Shown in pieces: positions 44,622 to 56,544 of a stretch of 64,000 nt of DNA. The stretch lies in contig NC_064672.1 in NCBI RefSeq assembly GCF_023278565.1, positions 5,828,001 to 5,892,000 of the forward strand, in the 5' to 3' direction. Numbering within the stretch: the first letter of the stretch is position 1; each line of letters starts with the position of its first letter. Under the pieces are notes generated by a model. That model did not search any database. It saw only the letters and a program-made list of their open reading frames with translations, and had not been told where the DNA came from. A program made the position numbers and the translations under genes. The DNA comes from Colletotrichum lupini (lineage: Eukaryota > Ascomycota > Sordariomycetes > Glomerellales > Glomerellaceae).

Positions 44622-47600
44622 TGACATCTGCGGCAACTTGGAAAGGAAGTCGCTGCCGTAGATTATACTTTGTCCGGATAGCGACGTTTGGCGAATTGTT
44701 ACAGGCTGCTATCTCCACCCTAGGCGTAGGCTCTTGTCCTTGTTTGACGTCTCTTCGGAGTATTTTGACCTGATTCAGCCTCGTGGTAAAGTTAACAGGC
44801 CGTTTGTGCTCTTTTGACCTAACCCGAGAGAGATAATAATAGATCTCAATATCTTATCTAGAGGGTTGTTGCACATCGTCTATCGGTAGGTAGACATATA
44901 GACTGCAAACTCATGATGAGTGAAGCGAGCAAAGACAGGACTATTTCACAACATCTACACGAAGAACTCGGGATTGGATCACTCCGACTGTCAAAGCTCA
45001 CCGACATGGCAGTCGCTGCTTGTCTATGGCGAAAATTTGAGGGAAAGAACTCATCGAACTACTTCAAGATGCGGTTAGGCGAATTCGGGTGCAGATGGCA
45101 ATCCATGCCCAAGTTTCGATTCATACAAACACGTGCATAGCCAGCCGCGACATCGGTATATTGTTGTCAAGGATAAGAAGCGGTTGCGATATTTAATTAG
45201 AGATTCGTACTAGGGACAGGCTCACTGGTTCGACATGGATGATGGGTAAAGCGTAGGAGGTAGCTTATTGGACACTGAGTACAACAAACAAGAAAAAGTC
45301 AATCCTTTAATTAACCCGAGAGTTTCTCTCGCACAGTGCTCACCATGGCGAATTCATCGCCTGATCTGAGGAGCTAGAGGCGAAAACTCTGCGGAACCTT
45401 GAATTCAATCATGGCAGGACAATCCGACAGCCCAGGTTGGCATTAGATAATTGGGCAATGCATCGAAGTGTACCGGCGCAATCGATGTCTGTAGCCGAAG
45501 CCAGCCGGCCCGCGGACTCCTCGCTACTGGACAATTGCGACCAAATCGCTCCTTTGAGAATGAGTCGAGTCTCTTTACGGGAATAAGTCGTCTGACACCA
45601 AGGCAAGACACCACGCCTCATGCATGGATCTTTTCTTCGACGGGCCCGAGTCCGCGCACAATTATTCGTCGCCTGCAGCGCGTATCCTACGTCATCGAGC
45701 GAGGGAAAAAGCCTTGCTGCGGGTTCACAAAGCTGCAAAAGGACCAGTAACGCGCCAAGACACACAGAAACGGGTCAAGCGGCAGGCATTCGAGTAACGG
45801 CAAAGTGGATCCCTTTCGGTCCCGCAGAGGTGGGGCCGTACGGTATTGAGAGGGTCCACTGCGATCCACTCTACGGTTCCGTTCCAATCAAGCCGTCGGT
45901 AGCCTCCACGCCGTAGGACTCGGCGTCCTGCGCGTCGTGCCATTCTCCACTCCTCCTCAAGGTAAGACGAGGCCTTGGCAAATGGGAGCCCGTCTCTCAT
46001 AGTTCTTCACCCTTGCGCCCGCCGTCGTTTGGCTTGGGGGTGCCACGGTGCCTCGCGGCTTTACTTGGGTCTGCTTTCTCAGAATCCCTACAAAACTCAA
46101 TGAGAACGCCGAGAGCGCACGCGCGCGCCCAGCACCACCTGCCCTATCCTATCGGCCAGACATTGCGGCTCAAACACCACAAGTCCTTATCAGCGCGCTT
46201 GATGATCGACCCCTTCGACGTCGACCCTGAAAGATGAGCTTCTTTCAACGACGGCTCATCGACCATTGCGAGTGACATGTGCTCTCTCTCACCGGGGACA
46301 CGCCGCTTCCGGTAGGCCCCTTGACGAAAAGCCCCCCCTCCGCTAACTTGCCGCTCACCGACTCAGCCTGTGGGGTCGCCTCATTTCCCCCCGTTGGAAG
46401 AACGAAAAGAAAAGTGTCCACATCCCTTGGTTGGGCATTGACTGGCGGCTGCATATAAAGTGGATAATGGTCGAGTCTTTTGAGACACGCTCGTTGGCTG
46501 GTTTTCTTAGCATCTTGCACCATCTTATTGTGCGAAACTGCGAAACTGCGAAACTGCGACGGGTAGTGATTGGCTGCTTTTTGCGCGTTTAGATGACATA
46601 AAGACAAATTTTCGTTATTTCTTTGCTCCCTCACTGGCTCATCGATGCGCTGCGCGAAAAAACTACTGCGACATGGTGTCACGGGATACTCCCAGGATTC
46701 ATCCCCAGCCTCGCACCATTCTGCCCTGCTGCCTTGGTTTTGAGGGCCAATTTTCCTGCCATGTCATCCCACTGATGATTGCGGCGAGTGGGATTGCAGG
46801 AGAAGGAGTCAGGCTTTCTTCCATTGTGTGTCACTGTCGGCATCTCACCGAAACACACAAGAATAAAGGGAGATTGGCCACCTCACTGATAAACACGGCC
46901 CAGGCTCTCAACAACAGCGACAAGATGACCTTTGGATGAGTCTGCCTGATGCTCATTGGCTCCCTCCCGGCAATCTTGGTTCAGTGTCCGACACACCAAG
47001 TGGTCCCTCGCCAAACTTGCGCCCACTCACAAAGGCACGGACTGCTCCAGCTGGTTCCCATTATTTTCCCCTCAGCAAGTGAACCCTTGTGGCCCTGTGG
47101 CCCCTTCAAACAGTGCTGACAAGTGAGATTGGGATGAGCGAACAAGCCGACAACTCTGAGAATCCTGGATGTATCCGTACTCCATGCCTACTGTGTAGTG
47201 TCCAGTATAGTATGGGGGATACGTATCTGATAACCCCGCATAGAATTGCCTGAGATGGCAATGTGTCCCTGCAGATAAAGCTGGAGATTGCGCCTCCCCC
47301 ATCCTCAATCCTGCGAGGCGAACGCTGTATTCCGATATCTCTGCCACTGTGATATCGATAAGACGCAACTAGGGTGGTAGTTATACGTCTTAGTCAAGGC
47401 ATACTGATTACAATCCCAGAAAACATATCGATGCGGAAGACGGCGACACGGCGACACGGCGACGATTCCCATGTTGGCACGGGCGAGTACTCCGTCGCCG
47501 AACCCATAATCTGTAGCCCCCCCCAAAGTCAAGCCAAGCCTCCCCCGTCCAATGGACAGATGCATTCAGAAGCGGACGCTAAGACAAGGAATGACGACAT

Positions 47601-48372
47601 TGCGGAAATATTCTGCCTTAGCACCAGCGCCGCGCCGAAGGATTGGGATGGGGTCGACACAAAATCCATGGATGGCATGGGCATGGGGCGCAAACACAAC
47701 AACGCCTGCGTGCGAGATCAGGGACGAACCCAGTCAAACTCCACACAGACTTGCAACGTTCCTGGCCCTCTGTATGGATACTTTCCCTCATTGTCCCTGG
47801 ATTTTCTGATGCAATCTACCTACAGGCTACGCCGAGAGCCCGCGGGTCGGGTTGGCTCAAAGTTCGTACGGGTCTGGTCTGTGGGTTGTTCAGCTGCAGA
47901 ATGCAGAAAAAGCTTTTGCATTTGGGTGTGTCTACATACCTGGTAGCCCGGCGCGGCGCATTCTTCTTCTCACTCTCTTCGGTACACTGTGTGGCATGTG
48001 GCACGTTGCCTTGGGAAGAGAAGAAGTTCGCCCAGGTCGCAAAAGTTTTTCCCTGGTCGATTGACCAAACGAGACGCTGATCGATCTACCTGTCTGTCTG
48101 CTGCCACCCTTAAAACTAAGCTCTCCCCCATCGAGATTCTCCTCGCGTGCCTCCATTCGAAACGTTTCGTTGCTCTCTCTCTTCCTTCCTTCTCTCCTCT
48201 CTTCGCACGCCCTCCTCTTTGTGCCCACGGTTTCCACTTGGCTTGAGCCGTTTCTTCATTCCTCCACATGCACTCAGTGGTCTCCTCCCTCCGTCTCTCG
48301 TCAACATACCTCCACGGGGAAAGAGTCTAGATAGTAAAGCCGTTGCGCTTGAACTAGCTCACTCTTTTCACC
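44622..48372. other. Gene-free stretch and permease promoter/leader
   Basis: About 3.7 kb of normal GC without a gene that I can support. Overlapping frames on both strands (for example 45405-46000, 46245-46682 and 47374-48305) mostly start at GTG/TTG and show no domain. A 75-codon ATG frame at 44913-45140 (+) is the only simple candidate and is unrecognised. Direct repeats: TGCGAAAC three and a half times at 46531-46560, and CGGCGACA three times at about 47441-47465. The CT-rich tract at about 48115-48290 before the permease ATG is typical of a strongly expressed fungal 5' leader. Confidence 0.5.
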
Positions 48373-50269
48373 ATGTCGGGTTCCGAGCAACTCAAGGGCC
48401 CGGTTGAGTCCGTCCCCAACGACAGGGTCTCTCTCGACAGCTATGGCTCCTCCGTGCGACACAACTCCGATGGCCTCCAGCGCCGCCTGAACAACCGTCA
48501 GATTCAACTGATTGCCATCGGAGGCACAATTGGTACCGGCCTGTTCGTCACCATCGGCGGCGGCCTCGCCAAGGGCGGTCCCGGAAGTCTGCTCATTGCC
48601 TACACCCTCTACGCCTGCGTCGTCGCCCTCGTTAACAACTCCATCGCCGAGATGAGCACCTACATGCCCGTGTCTGGTGGCTTTATTCGTCTGGCCGGTG
48701 TCTGGGTTGACGATGCTCTCGGCTTTATGGTTGGCTGGAACTACTTCATCTACGAGGCATTGCTTATCCCGTTCGAAATTACCGCGCTTAATCTCGTGTG
48801 CTCTTTCTGGAACGAAAAGATTACGGAGCCGGGTCCGACGGCGGGTTTCTGCATCGCCATCATCATCGCGTACGGGTAAGTCACAAACCAATTCGTGGGA
48901 ACGATTGACTCTTTTTTCTCCTTTCATTTCAGGGACAAGCGACTAGACCGACCGGACTTTCTAGAGCTCGTCGTGGTGCCCGCCCGTGACCCTTCTCGTT
49001 CTCCTCTCTCTCTCTCCTCTCGCCTCGGTGGTGCTCGTTGTGTATGCATGCTAAACGTCAATGTGTGATTCTAGTCTACTGAATGTTGTTGCCGTCGGCA
49101 TCTTTGGTGAAGCTGAATTCTGGCTCTCAGGCGGCAAGGTCCTGCTCATCTTCATCCTCTTCCTCTTCACCTTCATCACGATGGTCGGAGGAAACCCCGC
49201 CCACGATGCCTACGGATTCCGATACTGGAAGGAGCCCGGCGCATTCGCGGAATACATGACACAGGGTAATACCGGTCGCATGGAAGGCTTCATGGGTGCT
49301 CTGGCCACTGCCACGTTCACCATTGTCGGCCCGGAATACATTTCCATGATCGCCGCCGAGGCGAAGCACCCGAGCTTGTACATCAAGGGCGCCTTCAAGA
49401 CCGTCTACCTGCGTTTCGGCCTCTTCTTCGTCGGCGCCGCTTTGACCTGCGGTATCGTGCTCCCCTACAACAATCAGACCCTCATCGACATCTACATCAC
49501 CGGAACCGGCAGCGGTGGCACCGCCGCTGCCTCCCCGTGGGTCATGGCCATGGAGAACCTCAAGATCCAGGGTCTCCCCCACTTGGTCAATGCTCTGCTC
49601 TTCACCACCATCTTCTCCGCCGGTAACACCTACGTCTACTGCGCGACCCGGTCCCTGTACAGTTTAGCGCTCGACGGTCGCGCCCCGGCTCTGCTCCGCA
49701 AGACCACCAAGAACGGTGTGCCTGTCTACTGCTTCGCCGTCACCATGGTCTTCCCCTTGCTCTCCTTCCTGCAGTGCGGCAGCGGCTCCGCAAAGGTGCT
49801 CAACTGGCTGCTGGCCCTCATCACGGGCGGCGGTGTCATCAACTACCTCGTCATGTCCATCACGTACATCAACTTCTACCACGCGTGCAAGGCCCAGGGT
49901 CTCGACCGCAAGACGCTGCCCTACTGCGGATACCTCCAGCCCTACGGCGCCTACGTTGCCCTCTTCTTGCAGACCATTGTCATTCTCGTCTACGGATGGT
50001 CCGCCTTCCGCCCCAAGTTCGATGTCGGAGGCTTCTTCTCCAACTACACGATGCAGCTTGTCGCGCCTCTCCTGTTCATCTTCTGGAAGGTCCTTAAGCG
50101 CACTCACTGGCTCAAGCCCCATGAGGTGGACTTGACGTGGGACCGCCCCATTATCGAGGCCTATGAGCAGCATGCTTTGGTGCACGAGCCTCCTACCACC
50201 TTCTGGAGGGAGATGCTCCAGATGATTGGAATTGGTCGCAGTAAGGTGATCAAGGGCGAGAAGGCTTGA
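48373..50269 (+). CDS. Amino-acid permease, DIP5-like (565 aa, two exons)
   Basis: Exons 48373-48875 and 49075-50269; a 199-nt intron (GTAAGT donor, TTCTAG acceptor), phase 2/1, joins AIIIAYG to LLNVVAVGIFGE. The intron is the longest here. This is an APC-superfamily (YAT) permease with about 12 membrane segments. TM1 carries GGTIGTGLFVTIGGGLAKGG, the fungal amino-acid permease signature. GEAEFWLSGGKVLLIF and GGNPAHDAYGFRYW follow. The C-terminal region (YCGYLQPYGAYVALF, then WKVLKRTHWLKPHEVDL) resembles Dip5-type dicarboxylic amino-acid permeases. It is expected in the plasma membrane, importing amino acids with protons; Glu/Asp preference is inferred from similarity only. The N terminus has Ser-rich and acidic segments suitable for ubiquitin-controlled turnover. 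It is flanked by long gene-free DNA on both sides. Confidence 0.92.
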
Positions 50270-51713
50270 ACGAGTAATTCTAATGATGATGGTGGATGGC
50301 GCGTGATACCCCAGTGTGCTAAAATATACGGTCGTCTACATGTATGCAGCGTAATATAAAAGTTACCATCAGTTCTTGTCCATGTTGTGAACATGTCAAT
50401 CACCATAAAATTGCGTCGTTGTTTCCAGGCGCTCTCTCGCGATTGCTCAGGGCTGTCAAAGCAGTCTCAACTCCCAGCCACGTTCCGCAACTTCTGCTCA
50501 TTGCACAGATGGATAGTAAAGAGTGACAGAATGGATATCGGATTGATGTCTACGCGTAAGCACGCGCATGGCCTTGTACCTCACTGCCTTGCAGCAAGTG
50601 ATCGACGCGGCGGATATCCTAAGTAAGTGAGACCGTCAGCGCTAGCACTGAAAGGCACTGAAACACGGCTCATTTTTCTAGGTACTTGAACACTGCCTCA
50701 GCTGCTGCGGTCATCCGAAGAGAAATGCCTTCACACAATAACTCCAAGGTAGGAGGGGAAAATGTAGTTGAAATTGGGGTGGGAAGGCTAATTCACACGT
50801 TGTTGTAGTTTGCTGCACTTCTGGTTATTCTTCAATCTAATTACAACCCAACGCTTTCATGCATTTTCAAGCGCGATGAGCTGGTACAAGGCCTTCATGG
50901 CATCCTTAGAAGGAGGTGTGGGGCTTCCCGTCCCATCATCGAATATGGCTGGTTTTCAACTCCGATCTCATCCATGCATTCGATTAATCAGCTCAACACA
51001 GAGCCACGGACAGCGATCAGAGAGGTAGTCACTTTGGATGAGGATGCCACGCTTCATGCTTCACTCTCAGGTGAACTAAGTATGGCTTTGAGTGAGCTGG
51101 AACGTCCTTACATAGGTATTCCAGTATTTGAGCAATTGCACTTCTTGTGTTCAAGATATCAACTGTTCTCAAAAGTCTTCATTCAGGCCGAGGGGGTGTA
51201 AAACAGATTCTCACACGCTTGGCGCGCACATATTTCCGCACTTTGGAGGTGCCTTCTGTTCTTACGCATCATGATTATTGCCATTGGGATAGTCGAGAGC
51301 CTCGTAATGATATCTGATATTGGGCCCCGGTTTGTCTGTTTCCAGTCTGGGCCACCTGCACTTTTGCATGATTCGCGGATTATCATGTGCTGCCACAACT
51401 GCGGTTGCACTGTGGCTTGCAGGAGCTGAGCTTCCTATGCAGCCACCCCAGAAGTCGCTGACCAGTTGGGATTGGGCCATTTCCCAAAAGGCAGTATGTC
51501 AGGCAGAGACTTTGACAGGCCGGTAGGCTACAGCAGGCAGTGGCGAACCATTTGGTTAATATTGCGATTTTTAAGGAGACATTTTGCCCATCATCTTTAG
51601 GCTACCGTTAGTTTCAAATTGTTCCTCGTACTTGAACGCTTGGATCATTCACCAGACGATGACAGTTCCGCTTACGCAAGCCTAATCACATAGCTAAGCT
51701 GAGTTTATCACCC
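50270..51713. other. Intergenic, no supported gene
   Basis: About 1.4 kb between the permease and the HET gene on the same strand. It contains only 60-80 codon frames with no features; it holds the permease 3' region and the HET-gene promoter. Confidence 0.45.
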
Positions 51714-53087
51714 ATGGCTGGAGCAAATGAACAGTCTCATAAGGGATCATGCACTGAATGCTTGAAACTACCGAAAAAGTTGTTCGAACCAGGCTCGACA
51801 ATCTCGCATTCATTCTACAGCGGTGACGGGGCCGCTGCGAGAATCCAGCTTTCGGCTCAACAAGGGTGCCATTTCTGTACCTTGATATTCGATGCCCTTG
51901 AGGCAGGGCAGAAAGGCGACTCTGAAGTCACAATTGACAAGAACGGAATTTCACTCAGGACCCTATGGACTACCTCATGGCCCGGGTATTGGCAACCTAA
52001 GGTAGCGGATTACTCAGTACTCAGACCTGACGAGGAGCACATTACTACTCCCGCCCGTAACAGTTCTCCGGATCAAAGGCCTGGTCCTCTTTTGAAGCTG
52101 ACCTGGGGTAATTGTGTCACTCATCTCCGCTTCAATATCCACTCTGATGCTAGTTCCAAGAAACCGGGGAAGCACGTAACGAATTGGGACTTGTATAGCC
52201 AAACGAAGGACTTTGAGCCAGCCGAGAAGCACTTTTCCCCCTTGGCGGCACAAGCGGACTCCCCCAAGGTGTTTCAGCTTCTGAACTTCTGGCTGGATGA
52301 ATGCCAGAAAAGGCACCGCGATAAATGCGCGTACGTGGGAGAACTTGTTTTGGAGCACGAATTTGCTTCGCCTACAAGACTGCTGCGCGTCGGCGAGGAA
52401 GGCGAGAACATTGTCCTGGTGCTCTCGGCCGGTCTGAAGCGAGATGAAGGCGGCTTCGGGCCCTCTTACACCGCGTTGAGCCACTGCTGGGGAGATCCCA
52501 AAAGCGTGCCACAAACGACAAAGGCGAATCTGGAGCAGATGATGCGTGTTGGTCTTCGCTACGATGAGTTATCTCCCACGTTCCAGCATGCCGTCAAGAT
52601 CGCTAGAGAGCTTAATATTGGGTGGCTCTGGATCGATTCTTTGTGTATAGTTCAAGACGACAAGGCCGACAAGGACCGCGAGCTGCCACTGATGGAAATT
52701 ATCTACTCCATGGCTATCTGCACTCTCGTCGCATCGGACTCGAAAGATGGGAGTGGCGGTTGCTTCCTCCCTCGAGGATCCAACCCAAATATGCACGTAC
52801 GACCCTGTACAAAGACTTTTAACGAAGTGAAGACCAAGGTCTCAGTCACCTTCCAGCCCTACATGGCAGACTGGGCCCAGTCGGTGACCAATGGGCCCCT
52901 GTTCTCCCGTGGCTGGTGCTTCCAGGAGAGGCAGCTGTCGAAAAGAATTATCTACTTCACCAAGAGTCAAGTACTCTGGGAATGCCGAGCGTCCATCGCA
53001 TCCGAGGCATACCCTGAGATCAGCAGCTGGTTTACTCGATCAGAACCCCGATTCATGGCTCCGCCCTTCCGCGTAACTTGGGCTTGA
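51714..53087 (+). CDS. HET-domain protein, N-terminal ORF (457 aa, ends at in-frame TGA)
   Basis: ATG at 51714 (CCCATGGC). N-terminal CxxC pairs (C13/C16 and C52/C55) are common ahead of HET domains. The HET domain spans about 250-370: YTALSHCWGD at 252-261, LSPTFQHAVKIARELN, then WLWIDSLCIVQDD at 304-316. The usual downstream RGWCFQERQLSKRIIYF (about 399-415) follows. HET proteins mediate heterokaryon incompatibility and non-self cell death. The frame stops at a TGA (53085-53087), although the next 1017 nt in the same frame continue typical HET C-terminal sequence. No intron that removes the stop works. The product is thus either a truncated but HET-complete protein or a pseudogene product. 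Confidence 0.85.
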   Translation: MAGANEQSHKGSCTECLKLPKKLFEPGSTISHSFYSGDGAAARIQLSAQQGCHFCTLIFDALEAGQKGDSEVTIDKNGISLRTLWTTSWPGYWQPKVADYSVLRPDEEHITTPARNSSPDQRPGPLLKLTWGNCVTHLRFNIHSDASSKKPGKHVTNWDLYSQTKDFEPAEKHFSPLAAQADSPKVFQLLNFWLDECQKRHRDKCAYVGELVLEHEFASPTRLLRVGEEGENIVLVLSAGLKRDEGGFGPSYTALSHCWGDPKSVPQTTKANLEQMMRVGLRYDELSPTFQHAVKIARELNIGWLWIDSLCIVQDDKADKDRELPLMEIIYSMAICTLVASDSKDGSGGCFLPRGSNPNMHVRPCTKTFNEVKTKVSVTFQPYMADWAQSVTNGPLFSRGWCFQERQLSKRIIYFTKSQVLWECRASIASEAYPEISSWFTRSEPRFMAPPFRVTWA

Positions 53088-54104
53088 ATAACCGACAGAA
53101 TAATGCTATACAATAGCCTCGAGCGGGTTCAGCCGTGGTTAGATGACTGGCTGCGCGTCGTTGAGGCTTATTCTGGCAAATCTCTCAGCAAACCGGAAGA
53201 TCGACTTCCCGCGATTGCCGGTGTAGCAGCGCACTTTCAGCAAAACATACGCCGGCCCGACCGTTCTCTCAGCAGCTACGTAGCTGGAATGTGGTTTTGT
53301 GATCTTGCGAGAGGGCTTTCATGGAAGCCGTCCTTCGACCTTGGTACACATAGACCAGCGAAAGACAAAGGCTGGCCCCCGCCCCTCAGGAATTCCACGA
53401 CATTCAATGCTATACCGGAAACACAACCCGAGCCCCTATCCGTGTGGCTTCCGTCCTGGTCATGGATATCAGTTGATGGTCGTGTGCGGTACCCTTACGC
53501 CAAAAATTCCTCCGAAAAGCCGACTGTGATCGGAATGGGCGGTATGGAATATCTCAATCCGAATTCTAAGAATTTCGACAACGTGTCGGTTCCTGACACC
53601 CCTGTCGAACCATTCTTCGGCCGCATCTCTCTTAAGACTGACTTCGAGTTTGGGGAGCTCGAAGGGGGGATTATTGGCCTCACAAACTACACTGTTGAGA
53701 CTACGATATCCGAAAAACATCTCATCAAAGATTCGATTACTGTGACTGGAATTCCCAAGTGCTATTCAATGTTCAAGCAAAGCACCAATCCGTTCAAAAT
53801 CAACAGGCGGTCAGAGCCATCGGCCGGCGGCGTCATCATCATGGATACGAGCCCAACTCAGCTTCCAAAGACAAAATTATATTGCCTGAGACTCGGCAAC
53901 TCCAAGAGTCTGTTCAACAACGAAAACTTGGTCGAGATTGGTCTAGTTTTATTGGAGACGTCTTACAGGTCCATGGCTGGACTTAGCTCACGATGGCATT
54001 CGAGGTCTGGTCCGGTGGTACAAAGAGTTGGCTTTTTCGAGATTGGCATGTGGGACAAGCAATGGGTCGAGAAAGCTCGACAAAGAACCTTCTATATCAT
54101 ATAG
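53088..54104 (+). pseudogene. C-terminal part of the HET protein, beyond the in-frame stop
   Basis: Open for 338 codons in the same frame as 51714-53087, ending at TAG 54102-54104. It carries the standard continuation of HET proteins: WLRVVEAYSGKSLSKPEDRL, AIAGVA, GMWFCDL, then PSWSWISVDGRV. One codon (TGA, where TGG would differ by a single G-to-A) separates it from the N-terminal ORF. Without the stop the protein would be about 796 residues. A recent nonsense change, a stop kept at low read-through, or an assembly error are all possible. The lack of other damage argues that the lesion is young. It ends tail-to-tail with the aldo/keto reductase gene, 143 bp away. Confidence 0.75.
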
Positions 54105-54247
54105 GTTCAATGTGGTTTTTCTTGTGTCGTCAATTACGGTGATGTGTACTGTTTCTTACTATCAGAAGGTCACACGCTCGATAAAAATCTCGAAAGTGCT
54201 TTCAGTCATGAACGAATTTTAATAGCTTCATATATCGCACATCCAGC

Positions 54248-55557
54248 TTAGTGCCCAACCATAGCCTGCTGGGTTGGGTTGTATCTGTTTCCATGCGGCT
54301 TCGCCGCATCGATAATCTTCCGCATCTCCACCCTCTCCTCGTCGGAGAAAACAACGTCTCTTGATACCCAGTTCTCTTCTAATCTCTTGGCCTTTGTTGT
54401 GCCAGGAATAGGAATCATTCCCTGAGCGGCAACCCAGGCAAGGGCAATCTGAGGCAGCGTGACTCCCTTGCGCACAGCAAGCTTCTTGATCTCATCAACA
54501 ATAGCCTTGTTCTTGTAGAAGTTCTCGCCCTGGAACTTAGGACCTTTGCATCGAGTTGTCAGCGTTTGTTAGACAGAGTTTCTGGTTTCCAGTTGTAACT
54601 CACTTCCACGACGGAAATCGTTGGGTGCAAAGTCGTCTGGACTCTTGTACTGGAAGTCATCAACGAGCCATCCGTGACCCAGGGGGCTGTAAGCCACATA
54701 TGCAACTCCGAGCTCCTTTGCAGCTTCAATCAAGCCGTCAGTCTCGTGGATGGTCTCGAAAGCTGAGTACTCGGCTTGAAGCGCATCGATCTTGGCAACT
54801 ACGGATTGTTAGTGGGGGGTCTGAATACTTCTAAGAGTGGGACTTACTTGAGTTGGCCTTGAGAAGGGTGGCCGCTGAGCACTCAGAAAGACCGATGTAC
54901 TTCGTCTTGCCCGCCTTGCGGATCTCATCGAGCGCTGTAATGGACTCCTCGAGGGGCGTGTCTAAGTAAGGTACCTGTCAGTGAACGTTTCCTCTCATCT
55001 TCCTCCATGGCTTGGAAGCTTACTGGGATCAATGCGATGAAGGTAGTAGAGGTCAGGAGTGAAACCAAGTCTCTCGATAGTGCCCTCGATGTACTGCTTG
55101 ATGTGAGAAGCAGAGTTGGTGATACCGCCGGAGCCAAAAACGTCAAATCCACACTTGGAAGCGACTGGAAGAGGAAAGTCAGTTGTAGTCAATGAAGTGA
55201 GAATACTTCGAAAGCACTGACTGAACACCTTGTCCCGCACGTTGTGCTTTCTGATGAAGTCGCCGAGAAGCTTCTCGTTAACACCAGCCTGGTAAACAAC
55301 CTAGTCGCAAAGAAGTTAGTGCCTCGTGGAAAGCATATGTGTATATGGAGATCATGCGTAATGGTGTTGAGGGGCCTGCGTGAGAGCCATTGACTTACTG
55401 CTGTATCCCAGAATGTGCATCCGAGCTCAATTGCCTTAAGTAGAACGGGTTCAGCTTCTTCCAAGCTCAGATTGCTTCCCAGGCCGAAACTCAGGCCCAT
55501 GGCGCCGAAGCCTGGCGAGTTGACTTGGATGTCCTGGAATTGGAAAGTCTTAGCCAT
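54248..55557 (-). CDS. Aldo/keto reductase (327 aa, six exons)
   Basis: Minus-strand exons 55557-55399, 55300-55222, 55164-55024, 54961-54848, 54798-54604 and 54543-54248; introns of 98, 57, 62, 49 and 60 nt, with all phases consistent. The catalytic tetrad of the superfamily is complete: Asp51 (TFWDTA), Tyr56 (VVYQAG), Lys83 (IASKCGF) and His122 (YLHRIDP). Each of the last three is reached only after correct splicing, which supports the model. [15 protein letters not shown] near the C terminus is the NADP(H)-binding loop. Length and motifs fit the YakC-like fungal/bacterial group of NADPH-dependent aldehyde/ketone reductases; cytosolic, substrate unknown. No biosynthetic partner gene lies beside it. 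Confidence 0.92.
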
Positions 55558-56342
55558 TTTGATCGATTTTGGTTGTGGTCGTGTTAGTAGCTTTGCTTTT
55601 GACGTGATTTCATAAAGATGAATGATCTGCTACTTCAATAACAGAACAAGATCTTGGCTTCGAGGTCATTTAAGATGCGTTAGTGAGTCCATTCACAGTG
55701 ACGTAACTGCAGCGAAAACGACATGGCTACGGAGTTACGGCGATAACATGCGACTGGCTGACAACTAGAACGTGGATCCAATGATCTTCGTCCCACAATA
55801 TGGCGCCACGAAACTTTGCCAAACACTCCAAAACTGTGCCCGAGCCAATGAACAACTTTTACTTACACGGAAATAATTGATTCTTCTCCGAAGTCCTGGA
55901 TTTAAGGATGGTAGGTAAGCTGAGGTAAACTCTCCAAAGTCTTTGTATAAGTCGCATTCGGTCTGAAAGCTTGGTCAGTGCATGAGTCGCATAACAATAT
56001 TGCTGACATCCCGTCGCTTCGGAGACGCTAAGTCAGAGAAGACCGCTTTCGCCGGAATATTACCTGCTGAAGCATCGGCAAAGCGGCATCCTAACAACAG
56101 AGCAAATATTTTTACTCAAGAACAGCCTGGACTGCCCCATGGTCGATGAATGTCTTTCAGTAGTCCGGCATATTATCTGTCTCGAGGTTCCAACGTAGTT
56201 GGACCACGGCTTTATACTAATCTGAAGAGCGATTATATATGCCATCTATTCCTGTCTGCAGCAGCTTTACTAAAAACCGGATTCTAGATATATCCGTCCA
56301 CTACTATTGCCGAACCCCTCGGCCGAATTATGCCTACAAGGG
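55558..56342. other. Intergenic: reductase promoter up to a retrotransposon
   Basis: About 0.8 kb of normal-GC sequence; no supported gene. It ends at the 5' LTR of the next element, with the target duplication AAGGG at 56338-56342. Confidence 0.5.
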
Positions 56343-56544
56343 TGTCGGATTAGAAGTCCAATTCGACCGCGGCGTACGGCCAACTGCGCAGGGGCTAATT
56401 AGGGGCCCTATTTACAATTATCGTAGCTAGCCTAACCTACGGTTAGAACCTCCTTTTTATACTTACGTAAATATTTATATAATTTAATTAATCTCTTCGT
56501 TAACTATAGTTCGAACTAACTACCCTATAATAGGGATACTAATA
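56343..56544 (+). repeat. 5' LTR of the decayed copia element
   Basis: 202 bp starting TGTCGGATTAG and ending ACTAATA. The first 60 bp retain many C/G bases that are T/A in the 3' LTR. Confidence 0.85.

Noticed and set aside
46245..46682. 145-codon minus-strand frame
   Set aside because: Starts at GTG, contains the TGCGAAAC direct repeats, and has no recognisable motif.
47374..47946. 190-codon plus-strand frame upstream of the permease
   Set aside because: Starts at GTG, overlaps equally long frames on both strands, and has low-complexity promoter-like composition without any domain.
53040..53115. An intron that would remove the HET in-frame TGA
   Set aside because: GTAACT to GACAG is only 26 nt; GTTTAC to GACAG recreates a TGA at the junction; GTAACT to AATAG is 44 nt and shifts the frame.
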